Assembly: GCA_964631325.1 (NCBI GenBank)
Contig: CAZVWJ010000071.1
Span: forward strand, 1 to 10,175
Direction: 5' to 3'
DNA: 10,175 bases
Source of the DNA: CAZVWJ01 sp964631325
Lineage (GTDB): Bacteria > T1Sed10-126
Under the pieces are notes generated by a model, which saw nothing but the letters and a program-made list of their open reading frames with translations, had not been told where the DNA came from and searched no databases. Position 1 is the first letter of the stretch; each line of letters opens with the position of its first letter. Below are positions 1-6,942 of this stretch, one piece after another. The position numbers and the translations under genes are program-made.

Positions 1-93
1 AATGGAAAGAAGTTGACGAATAACTTAAAAACTTAAAGTACGATACCAATTTTTTTCAACGAGACAGAACCAGCCGGGTCCGGCCCCGATTTA

Positions 94-300
94 ATGAGAG
101 AGGCCCAGAAACATGGAAAAGTAAAATCAATCCGGCTCAAAAAAGAAGTGCTCGAAGTCCACATCAGACTCACCGGAGAAAAACTGGCCAGGCTACTGCA
201 AAACCTGGATAATACTTACCGGATCGTCCGGCTGGAGATCAAACCCGCCCCGGGGCAGGCAAAAAAACTGGTCGCCCGGCTGGCGGTTGATAGAAAATGA
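94..300 (+). CDS. GspM/PilO-like protein, C-terminal fragment (possibly decayed)
   Basis: The 68 codons from ATG 94 end in a pattern typical of the periplasmic C-terminal ferredoxin-like fold of GspM/PilO proteins: a strand (VLEVHIRL), a helix (LARLLQNLD), a strand (YRIVRLEIKP) and a final strand (LVARLAVD). In the family this domain sits behind an N-terminal membrane helix and a coiled coil, and the whole protein is roughly 150-200 residues. Neither N-terminal part is present. The frame stays open back to codon 37 and the residues there look coding (helix-like, AGSGPDL), but no ATG, GTG or TTG lies between 37 and 94, and no Shine-Dalgarno precedes ATG 94. Stops in all three frames lie within bases 14-36, so no complete gspM can enter from outside. 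The stop overlaps the next start (ATGA, 297-300), so the two genes are translationally coupled. The family assignment comes from pattern and context only. Confidence 0.5.
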   Translation: MREAQKHGKVKSIRLKKEVLEVHIRLTGEKLARLLQNLDNTYRIVRLEIKPAPGQAKKLVARLAVDRK

Positions 301-839
301 AGAACTTCTACCGGCTAATTATTTTCGCAGCAGTCATCAGTATTCTCACTACTATTTATCAGGGGGGGCCGCATTCGCCCGGTAATTCTTTTGAAATTAC
401 AGGTTCTCCCCCGGAGCAACTAACTTCTCCGAAAAAGCATGAAATTGAGCATACTTTTTCATTTTTTGCCGCACCACCCGAAAAACAAGCGTCAACTGAA
501 AAAAATATCCATCACAGGGAAAAATCGGCTCCGGGAGCCGGTAGCCTCAGCGCGGAAGATTCAGCTTCGTCGAACAATGAGGCCAAGAGTTCAAAAACGC
601 AGGAACAACATAAAGATTCTGCTTCAACTTCAACCGCTCATCTCACCGTGGAGGGCATACTGGGGAGTCCGAACCGGGAGCAGAATTTTGCCATCCTGCG
701 AAACAGTCACACCGACAAAACCCGGCTGGTTACCGAAGGGGACACGGCCTGGGGGTTCAAGTTAATCAAAATTTTGAAAAAAAGTGTCCGGCTCGAAAAG
801 CGGGGCCAAGCCGTTAACGTAAAACTAAAATACGAATAG
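297..839 (+). CDS. GspC/PilP-like inner-membrane secretion protein
   Basis: This 180-residue protein has a single N-terminal membrane helix (about residues 4-21). A long low-complexity linker rich in Ser, Pro, Glu and Lys follows (about 25-112). The C-terminal beta domain (about 115-178) reads LTVEGILGSP, then ILR, then VTEGDTAWGFKLIKI, then VRLEKRG. This is the GspC homology region / PilP fold, in which a short barrel carries the alternating pattern of 'G..gsp', 'aIlr', 'y..Gd...g.kv..I' and 'V.l...G'. In the family this domain binds the periplasmic N domains of the secretin and links it to the inner-membrane platform. That fits the gspD gene further along the same operon. ATG 297 overlaps the preceding stop by four bases. 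No PDZ domain follows, so it is closer in architecture to PilP or short GspC. The class is confident; the choice between C and P is not. Confidence 0.7.
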   Translation: MKNFYRLIIFAAVISILTTIYQGGPHSPGNSFEITGSPPEQLTSPKKHEIEHTFSFFAAPPEKQASTEKNIHHREKSAPGAGSLSAEDSASSNNEAKSSKTQEQHKDSASTSTAHLTVEGILGSPNREQNFAILRNSHTDKTRLVTEGDTAWGFKLIKILKKSVRLEKRGQAVNVKLKYE

Positions 840-843
840 CCAG

Positions 844-1003
844 ACCCTCTCCGAAAAGGGATGAACTTCTCCTCCCCCTCGACGGGGGAGGATTAAGGTG
901 GGGGTGAAACGGGGTCATAGGAGCTGTTTGGCTCCCACTTTTTATCTTTCCCCCTCACCCTAACCCTCTCCCACCAGGGGAGAGGGGACTTTTCGGAGAG
1001 GGT
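844..1003 (+). mobile_element. MITE / REP-like palindromic element, 160 bp with 15-bp TIRs
   Basis: The ends are perfect 15-bp inverted repeats: ACCCTCTCCGAAAAG at 844-858 and its complement at 989-1003. Inside are two GC-rich hairpins, 870-892 (nine pairs, loop 879-883) and 964-986 (nine pairs, loop 973-977). The arms 893-909 and 947-963 also pair with each other at 14 of 17 positions, and a central hairpin lies at 920-935. The whole unit can therefore fold as a cruciform. The core reading CCCTCACCCTAACCCTCTCCC belongs to a widespread class of bacterial intergenic repeats, whose spurious translation on the minus strand gives the familiar peptide SPLVGEG, as it does here. The element has no transposase and would depend on one elsewhere. 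It is wedged between the C-like gene and the first pseudopilin. A short CAG occurs near both outer edges, but I could not establish a target-site duplication. Confidence 0.8.
920..943 (+). terminator. Terminator-like hairpin inside the MITE
   Basis: GGAGC at 920-924 pairs with GCTCC at 931-935 across a six-base loop, and a run of five T follows at 939-943. The stem is short (five pairs), so it would be a weak intrinsic terminator or attenuator. If it works, it would reduce transcription from the C-like gene into the pseudopilin genes. Confidence 0.35.
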
Positions 1004-1027
1004 TCAGCCGGTGGGCAAAAAACAAGC

Positions 1028-1033
1028 AGGTGG
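1028..1033 (+). promoter_or_regulatory. Ribosome binding site deciding the start of the first pseudopilin
   Basis: AGGTGG lies five bases before the in-frame GTG at 1039, a normal spacing. An earlier in-frame GTG at 1030 overlaps this site and has no ribosome binding site of its own. The GTG at 1039 is therefore preferred. Confidence 0.55.
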
Positions 1034-1038
1034 TTTTA

Positions 1039-1518
1039 GTGAATCCACTCTCAACCAGTAACAACGAAACCGGGTTCACACTTGTTGAACTGCTGGTCAC
1101 AACTGTAATCGTCGGGCTCCTGGCCGTCCCTGTGATGAGCCTTGCGGTAACGCTGCGGAAAAATGCCCGCCGGCTCGATCTGTTCCTGGGCGCAATCCAA
1201 CTGGCCCGCAACCTGCAGGCAGAAATCCAGACTGCCGGTCGCTTCACGGATTCGACCGATCTAACGAAGGGCCCCGAATACAACGAACAGAACCGCAGCG
1301 ACTACGACAGCGTCAACGATTTTCACAAGTTCCGTGCCGAAGATTTCACCGACCGGGCCGGCCACACATACGAAGGCTACACGGTAGCAGTAAAAACCAA
1401 ACCGGGACTGATTACGAGCGGCCAATTTCAGCCCACCGCAGACGGCAAAACGGTCCGGATCACGATAGAAGTTTTCCACGCCGAGAAAAAGCTGCACCAG
1501 GTGCAGTGGCTCCGTTGA
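1039..1518 (+). CDS. Minor pseudopilin, GspI-like, with class III leader
   Basis: From GTG 1039 the protein has about 159 residues. A short leader ends in Gly and is followed by FTLVELLVT, the prepilin peptidase site: Gly at -1, Phe at +1 (the residue usually N-methylated) and Glu at +5, which pairs with the next subunit's N-terminus during assembly. A hydrophobic helix of about 20 residues and an amphipathic stretch (ARRLDLFLGAIQLARNLQAEIQ) complete the pilin alpha-1 helix. The C-terminal beta portion ends in ITIEVFHAEKKLHQVQWLR, as in GspI/PilV-type minor pseudopilins with a terminal 'V.W' strand. It would be processed in the inner membrane and join the pseudopilus tip. Its 5' flank is the MITE, so its native upstream signals may have been displaced. 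The choice of I over H rests on position and the C-terminal strand only. Confidence 0.75.
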   Translation: MNPLSTSNNETGFTLVELLVTTVIVGLLAVPVMSLAVTLRKNARRLDLFLGAIQLARNLQAEIQTAGRFTDSTDLTKGPEYNEQNRSDYDSVNDFHKFRAEDFTDRAGHTYEGYTVAVKTKPGLITSGQFQPTADGKTVRITIEVFHAEKKLHQVQWLR

Positions 1519-1964
1519 AAACAGACCACAAGAATAACAGGGCATATACCCTGATCGAAATGTTAGTCGCCCTCTCTATCTTTTCCGTGGTACTGCTGGC
1601 GGCTCTCGGGCTGTTTAAAATGCTGCTGGAGGTCCCCCTGCTGGACTCACAGAAGACGCTTCTGCATTCAAAACTCGAACGGCTCGTCCGGGAAACCCGC
1701 CGCTCGCGTAAGGTATTATCCGTAGGTCCGAAACAATTGCTGCTGTGGCGGGAGGATTTAAATCGGAACTTTACTCCGGAAGCAAATGAAACAATCATGT
1801 ATCAATTAGACGATAAAACACTATTCAGGGAAGGCGCGCCGTTGATTCATAGGATTTCGGAATTTGAGTTAAAATGGAACGCCCGGCCGCCAGAGCTTCA
1901 GCACCTGGTGATAAAATTAACCCGCCAAAACGCAACCGCAATCACGGGCGTCTACGTTGAATAA
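1506..1964 (+). CDS. Minor pseudopilin, GspJ-like
   Basis: This protein of about 152 residues has a short basic leader followed by YTLIEMLVALSIFSVVLLAALGLF, the pseudopilin hydrophobic helix with Glu at +5. The residue before the cleavage site is Ala (NNRA/YTLIE) rather than the near-universal Gly, which may slow or alter processing. The rest is a beta-rich domain containing LLLWREDLN and a strand pair near residues 115-150, consistent with GspJ, which caps the pseudopilus with I and K. GTG 1506 overlaps the preceding gene by 13 bases and has a weak AGG at 1499-1501. TTG 1515, inside TTGA at the stop, is the alternative start and would leave a leader of ten residues. Either way, translation is coupled to the previous pseudopilin. 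J is the best fit by position after the I-like gene and before the K-like gene. Confidence 0.7.
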   Translation: MAPLKTDHKNNRAYTLIEMLVALSIFSVVLLAALGLFKMLLEVPLLDSQKTLLHSKLERLVRETRRSRKVLSVGPKQLLLWREDLNRNFTPEANETIMYQLDDKTLFREGAPLIHRISEFELKWNARPPELQHLVIKLTRQNATAITGVYVE

Positions 1965-2958
1965 TTCAAAGCGCGGCTCCGCCTTCATCATTATCCTCGT
2001 GGTAATTGCCCTGCTGGGCATCACCGCCGGGGCAGTGATTCAGAAATTCAGCCAGAAAAGCAAGTCCATCCAACAAATGAAGCTCTCCGAAGCCCGATAT
2101 GGCCTCCGGCTGTCGGCCCTCAACCACGTTCGGGGCAGACTCGCCGGGAACCGCTGGTGGGAAGCCAACGGAACCGATACGTATCCACAGGCGGAAGTCT
2201 CCTACGCAGACAAAACATACACCATCAGGCTCAAAAAAAGTTCGTTCCCGCTGCGTAAACGGGGCGAGATCAGACTAACCGCCGAAGCGTTTAAAAAACG
2301 ACTGGCTCTCTCTGTGCTCCAGTTGGACCCGGGACTGTTCACCGTGTTTGCAGCGAATAAACTGGATATCTCCGGGGCCGTGGTTGCGGGGCCTGAGTAT
2401 GGGAAAAAAGTAAGGCTCAAAAACACGCAAGCAAGAGAACCAATCCTCTACGGCAAAAAAATAAAAAAAGTAAATACGTCGGGCAAAACAAAAAAACTCC
2501 GGTTAACTTTGCCCACTTTTTTCCCCTACTCGTTCCCCGAAGAAACCCGCGAGAACGTCCGGGAATTAACCGGCTCGGTTGTCTCTTTTCGAAAATTCAA
2601 AAACAAACAACTAAAAACTTCTAAAAATATCCGGCTGGCGGATGTTACTCTAAATAACAGTGGTCTCTACGGCAAGAAGCAGATCACGATCGGGAAAGAC
2701 GTAGAAATTAAAAATCCCCCGGTTGAAAGACCGGTGGTGTTCGGAAAAAAGACGGTTTCCCTGCAGGTCACCGAAAACTCAAAAATCCGGGGCGCAGTTA
2801 TCAGCAACAAGAAAATCGTGCTTACCGGGGCGGGTCCCGTAAACTGTTTTCTGGCGGCGCCGGTGATTGAAATCCGAGGGGGAATAAATATAAACCCTTT
2901 TCACCACCGGCTCAAGCTCGACCGGAATCTACAGCTAAATACGTCAGCGAAAAAATAA
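1957..2958 (+). CDS. GspK-like pseudopilin with atypical repetitive beta-rich body
   Basis: TTG 1957 overlaps the previous stop by eight bases. The N-terminus has KRG/SAF followed by IIILVVIALLGITAGAVI: Gly before the cut, then a hydrophobic helix without Glu at +5. Absence of Glu5 is the hallmark of GspK, the pseudopilus tip subunit, and of some PilX-type proteins. At 333 residues the length also fits GspK. The body beyond residue about 130 does not look like the usual GspK helical insert. It is beta-rich and repeats a (Y/F)GKK turn at residues 148-151, 165-168, 238-241 and 262-265, plus SNKK at 283-286, each flanked by hydrophobic strands, which suggests a solenoid. It is also very lysine-rich (many KKL, KKV and KKI). 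Position directly after the J-like gene supports a tip-subunit role. The fold of the C-terminal half is inference. Confidence 0.6.
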   Translation: MNNSKRGSAFIIILVVIALLGITAGAVIQKFSQKSKSIQQMKLSEARYGLRLSALNHVRGRLAGNRWWEANGTDTYPQAEVSYADKTYTIRLKKSSFPLRKRGEIRLTAEAFKKRLALSVLQLDPGLFTVFAANKLDISGAVVAGPEYGKKVRLKNTQAREPILYGKKIKKVNTSGKTKKLRLTLPTFFPYSFPEETRENVRELTGSVVSFRKFKNKQLKTSKNIRLADVTLNNSGLYGKKQITIGKDVEIKNPPVERPVVFGKKTVSLQVTENSKIRGAVISNKKIVLTGAGPVNCFLAAPVIEIRGGININPFHHRLKLDRNLQLNTSAKK

Positions 2959-2994
2959 TCCGTGTGATGGTTTTTCTACCGGTTAAAACTACTT

Positions 2995-3000
2995 GAGGAG
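2995..3000 (+). promoter_or_regulatory. Shine-Dalgarno abutting the gspE start
   Basis: GAGGAG ends on the first base of the only canonical start codon available, GTG 3000; an in-frame TGA lies at 2994-2996. That spacing is abnormally short. The codon at ideal distance (eight bases) is ATT 3009, a rare initiator. The true start is therefore uncertain by three residues. Confidence 0.4.
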
Positions 3001-4712
3001 TGTCTTCGATTACGGAACAAAAACTGCTGGGGCAGATCCTTATCGAACAGAGTCAGCTCACCGAAGACGAACTCAAAGAAGCACTGGAAAAACAGAACCA
3101 AACCGGGGATCTTATCGGTGAAACTCTGGTGGATTTGGAGCTGGTCGATAAAGATCAGATGCTGGACGCCCTGGCTCACCAACAGGGACTCGATTTTGCA
3201 CGCCCCGCCCCTGAAAACGTGGACGAACGGTTAATCGAAGCCGTCCCCAAAGATTTTCTGAAACGTTTTTATGCACTTCCCTACCAGAAAAACGGAGGGC
3301 GACTGAAAGTGCTTCTGCCCTTTCCGATTGAACACGAGCCCCTGGTAGAATTCGAGCATTTGTTCAATGCAAAGACTGAACCGGTGATTTCTTCCGAACA
3401 GCACATAGCTTCCCTTCTGGAACACTTCACGGAACCAGAGCCTGCCGGCTCATCCCCTGACATCGCGGTAGATGAAGATTTTGTTATAGAAGCGGAAGCT
3501 GAAACCGAAGAAGAAGTAGAATTAAGCGAGGCAATCGAGCAAGCCAAGCAGGCGCCGATTATCCAACTGGTCAACTCTATCTTGCTCCAGGCGCTGGAAA
3601 AACGGGCCACCGACGTTCACATCCAGCCCGAAAAGAACAAGCTTAAAATTCGTTTCCGAATCGACGGAGTCCTGCAGCCACAAAAAGAACTATCGAAAGA
3701 ATTACACGGGGCGATAATTTCCCGGGTAAAAATTATGGCCAAACTGGACATTGCCGAACACCGCCGTCCGCAGGACGGCCGGTTCACCCTGCAACACGAG
3801 GGGGAGCCAATTGACGTGCGGGTGGCGATCTCACCTTCCTCTAACGGTGAAGGCGCCGTGCTACGGCTGCTGGACCAGTCGGCCACCGGCCTTAAACTGG
3901 ACAACCTCGGGTTCTCGGAGGAAGTCCACAACCAGTTTCGGGAAATCATATTTAAAAATCACGGGATGAATCTGGTTACGGGGCCCACCGGGAGCGGGAA
4001 AACAACCACCCTTTACTCCGCACTTCGCTTACTCAACAAACCGGATGTTAAAATTATCACGATTGAGGATCCAATTGAATTCGAACTGGAAGGCATAAAT
4101 CAGATCCAGGTAAAACCGGATATCGGACTGGATTTTGCCACCGGGCTGCGCTCGATACTCCGCCAGGACCCGGATATAATTATGGTCGGGGAAATCCGGG
4201 ACCTGGAGACAGCCCGGATAGCCATCCGTTCTGCGTTAACCGGTCACCTGGTGCTTTCGACCCTCCACACAAACAACGCCGCCGCCACCGTGACCCGGCT
4301 GCTGGACATGGGGATTCAGAACTACCTTCTGCCCTCCGCACTGGAAGGGGTTTTGGCGCAGCGGCTGGTCAGGACCCTGTGTCCGAACTGCAAAACCGGA
4401 AGAACTCTCGACGCGGAACTTCTGGATTCCTTCCCGATCAGCCCCGATAAACTTGAAACGGAGACAATTTACAGAGCGGCCGGCTGCCGGGAATGCAACA
4501 ACACCGGCTACCGGGGACGGACGGCAGTTTTTGAATTACTGACAATGACTGATAAAATCAAGAAGCTGATTCGGGAACAAGCTTCCGAAGAGAAAATTAA
4601 AAAAGCGGCCCAAAAAACAACCATGAGTTCTCTGCACCAATCTGGCCTGAATAAAATCCTCCAGGGGGTAACCACTTTTGAAGAGATCACCCGTGTTATC
4701 CAGACAACTTAA
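3000..4712 (+). CDS. gspE: Type II secretion / type IV pilus assembly ATPase GspE
   Basis: This is a full-length 570-residue secretion ATPase. Its hexamer hydrolyses ATP on the cytoplasmic side to drive pseudopilus growth. Two tandem N-terminal MshEN-like helical repeats (about residues 8-64) lead to an acidic linker (about 145-180, EAETEEE). The N2 domain follows with TDVHIQPE and FRIDGVL. The Walker A motif GPTGSGKTTT begins at residue 328. The Asp box is IITIEDPIE, Walker B is DPDIIMVGEIRD (390-401) and the His box is TGHLVLSTLHTN (414-425). A four-cysteine zinc site, C461-x2-C464 and C496-x2-C499, is typical of GspE/PilB. All catalytic motifs are intact. The MshEN repeats lack the Arg of the RLG c-di-GMP motif (LLG and LIG instead), so nucleotide sensing is doubtful. 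It lies 41 bases after the K-like gene and overlaps gspD. Confidence 0.95.
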   Translation: MSSITEQKLLGQILIEQSQLTEDELKEALEKQNQTGDLIGETLVDLELVDKDQMLDALAHQQGLDFARPAPENVDERLIEAVPKDFLKRFYALPYQKNGGRLKVLLPFPIEHEPLVEFEHLFNAKTEPVISSEQHIASLLEHFTEPEPAGSSPDIAVDEDFVIEAEAETEEEVELSEAIEQAKQAPIIQLVNSILLQALEKRATDVHIQPEKNKLKIRFRIDGVLQPQKELSKELHGAIISRVKIMAKLDIAEHRRPQDGRFTLQHEGEPIDVRVAISPSSNGEGAVLRLLDQSATGLKLDNLGFSEEVHNQFREIIFKNHGMNLVTGPTGSGKTTTLYSALRLLNKPDVKIITIEDPIEFELEGINQIQVKPDIGLDFATGLRSILRQDPDIIMVGEIRDLETARIAIRSALTGHLVLSTLHTNNAAATVTRLLDMGIQNYLLPSALEGVLAQRLVRTLCPNCKTGRTLDAELLDSFPISPDKLETETIYRAAGCRECNNTGYRGRTAVFELLTMTDKIKKLIREQASEEKIKKAAQKTTMSSLHQSGLNKILQGVTTFEEITRVIQTT

Positions 4713-6942
4713 GGAGTTGACCGGAGCCGGCTTTGTTCTCCAACGAGCGCTCGGTATTGGTGTCGCTGGTTTAGTTTTTCTGATGGTTCTCTGTTCTTCC
4801 ACAGCAGGCCACACCGCCACGAAAACGCTAACGGAGCATGTCACTTATTTGACTGAAAATTCCAAAGTTTATTTGGAATTTAACTTCGATACCTCGACCA
4901 AGTTCGATTTTTATTCGGATACCCGGGGAATAAATCTGCTATTCAAACAGGCCGGTCTGGATTCAACGCCCACCGTAAAAGAATTTGAGACCGGCCCCGT
5001 AAAGGCTATCCGGATAAATAACCGCGACTCCAATCTGGTAGCTCGAATAAATTTAGCCCGACAGATCTACTACTTGCTTTCCCGGGATGAAAAAAGCGGT
5101 CACCTGCTATTTGCCGCCAGTCCCAGACCGAACTTCCACTTTTTTGAAAAAATTGAAAAAATCCTTGCCCGGGGGCAATTTACCGGGGCCACAAACTCTT
5201 CGAGACAAGAACCAACGCTGCTTAATTTTAATTTTAAAAACGCCGAACTCAAGGACGTGTTGCGGGCTATTGCCTCCCAGGCAGACGTGAACATCGTTAC
5301 CACCCAAAAGGTCAACGGCAAAGTTACCCTGCGGTTGAAAAAGGTGCCGGTAAAGACGGCCCTGAAAGCAATTCTCAAACCCCGCGGTTACACTTTTTCA
5401 AAAGAAGACAACATTTACAAGGTCCAATTTGCTGGGAAAGAAAAGAAAACAGAACATCAGGATAAAATCAAATTAAAAAACGGGAAGCTACTGGTCAACG
5501 TCCGTGGTCTCCCGCTGAAAAAACTGCTGATTGAAATATCAAAAAAGACCTCGCTTAACGTTCTCTTCCCCTCCGGGATAAGTGGTAAAGTTGACCTATA
5601 TCTCGAGGGGCTGCCGCCGGCCCGCTCAGTGGAAGCAATTGTCGAGAGCCAGAACCTGCTTTTCAGCAGGGAGGAAGGTGTGTATCGTATTCTGAGCGGC
5701 AAGCAGAAGGAAACCCAGCCCCATTTTGAGCTCAAGGTGGAGACGGGAACCGTTTCCCTGGACGTAGCGGACGGAAACCTGCGCAAAATCCTCGAAGAAT
5801 TTTTTAAAAAAGCAGAGCTGAACATGATTCTTTTCGGGGATATAAATGGCAGTGTTAATGCCCAACTGGAAGAGATCAACATCGAGCAATTTATTCCCGT
5901 GCTCCTGGAAGGCACCCAATACAGCTTTACCCGGGCCGACGATATTTACGTAATCGGAAAGGCAAGCAATCAGAGTCAGGCCAGCAAAGCCCTGTTTAAA
6001 ACCAAACTTTTTAAACTGCGCCACCTGAAAGCTGCCGAGGCCAAAAAAATACTCCCCGCTAATATACCCAAAAACTCAATTAAAGTTGTGGATTCCTTGA
6101 ACGCTCTCTCCATATCTTCCAGCAAGGCAATGATTCGGAAACTGGACAATTTCCTGCAGAAGGTGGACCAGCCCGCCCCGGTAGTGATGATCGAGGCCCT
6201 GGTTGTTGATTATTCAACCGACTTCTCCGAAAATTTTTCTCTCTCCGGGACCCTCAAAGGCGGTGGAAGCGAAATTACCACGCAACCCGGAAAACTTTCG
6301 GGAACGTTGCGCCTGGGGAAGCTGGGGGAACTGGACAACGAGTTTACGGCCACACTGCAGGCTCTTATCTCCGAGGGAAAAGCCGACATAAAAGCCCGGC
6401 CCAAAATTTCGGCAATAACCGGTAAAGAAGCGTCGGTAAAAGTAGCAACGGAAGAATTTTTCCGGGTCACTACCGGGAACGTTGAAACTCCCCTGACTCA
6501 GCTTGAAAAAATAGAGTCCGGAGTCAAGCTGGATATCACCCCTTATATAAGCGACAAATCGGACCAGGTGCGGATGAAAATCAAAACTGAAGTTAGCGCT
6601 CCCGGACAGATTAACGTGGAAGGACTGCCGGCAATTAATACCCGGGAAGCACAAACAAACATCACGGTGCCCAACGGTGAAACCATCATTATAGGCGGCT
6701 TAATTCAACAACGAGAGACAACCAGCACTGAAGAAACAATGTGGCTGAGCAGCATTCCCGTGCTCGGCTGGCTGTTTACCGACGAGAAAGAACAAAAATC
6801 TAAAAGTGAACTGATATTTTATATTACTCCCACAATCATCAAGAACTACGAAAACTTTACTCGGCAGAAAAGCAAGGAAAGACCAGAACAGAGAGAAAAA
6901 ATATTCGAGGAGAATAAATCTGACACGAAAACAGCAAAATAG
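4678..6942 (+). CDS. gspD: Secretin GspD/PilQ-type outer-membrane channel
   Basis: Numbered from TTG 4678 (754 residues). An N-terminal signal sequence (hydrophobic about 24-42, probable cut after AGHTA) exports it to the periplasm. An AMIN-like beta domain (about 50-148) may bind peptidoglycan, as in PilQ. Three tandem STN/N1-type repeats follow (about 181-250, 270-339 and 358-427), each with the pattern LNFNF..AELKDVLRAIA, VNGKVTLRL, YTF.....Y.V. An N3-like segment (about 440-500) leads into the secretin barrel domain (about 503-722) with VVMIEALVVDYS, KARPKISAITG, the conserved VPNGETIIIGGLIQ and the PVLGWLF signature. The charged tail (723-754) has no obvious pilotin-binding domain. The start is uncertain: TTG 4678 or GTG 4693, overlapping gspE by 35 or 20 bases; an AAGGAG at 4711-4716 abuts a later TTG 4717. 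The product would form the outer-membrane pore of this system. Confidence 0.92.
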   Translation: MKRSPVLSRQLKELTGAGFVLQRALGIGVAGLVFLMVLCSSTAGHTATKTLTEHVTYLTENSKVYLEFNFDTSTKFDFYSDTRGINLLFKQAGLDSTPTVKEFETGPVKAIRINNRDSNLVARINLARQIYYLLSRDEKSGHLLFAASPRPNFHFFEKIEKILARGQFTGATNSSRQEPTLLNFNFKNAELKDVLRAIASQADVNIVTTQKVNGKVTLRLKKVPVKTALKAILKPRGYTFSKEDNIYKVQFAGKEKKTEHQDKIKLKNGKLLVNVRGLPLKKLLIEISKKTSLNVLFPSGISGKVDLYLEGLPPARSVEAIVESQNLLFSREEGVYRILSGKQKETQPHFELKVETGTVSLDVADGNLRKILEEFFKKAELNMILFGDINGSVNAQLEEINIEQFIPVLLEGTQYSFTRADDIYVIGKASNQSQASKALFKTKLFKLRHLKAAEAKKILPANIPKNSIKVVDSLNALSISSSKAMIRKLDNFLQKVDQPAPVVMIEALVVDYSTDFSENFSLSGTLKGGGSEITTQPGKLSGTLRLGKLGELDNEFTATLQALISEGKADIKARPKISAITGKEASVKVATEEFFRVTTGNVETPLTQLEKIESGVKLDITPYISDKSDQVRMKIKTEVSAPGQINVEGLPAINTREAQTNITVPNGETIIIGGLIQQRETTSTEETMWLSSIPVLGWLFTDEKEQKSKSELIFYITPTIIKNYENFTRQKSKERPEQREKIFEENKSDTKTAK

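Noticed and set aside
439..765. 108-codon frame inside the C-like gene
   Set aside because: It is an out-of-frame shadow of a gene whose domain pattern and overlap with its neighbour are convincing.
960..1283. 107-codon minus-strand frame through the first pseudopilin
   Set aside because: It is antisense to a well-supported gene, and its C-terminus (SPLVGEG) is the typical spurious translation of this repeat class.
5457..6024. Long minus-strand frames within the secretin gene
   Set aside because: They are antisense to clear STN repeats and have no motifs or ribosome binding sites.
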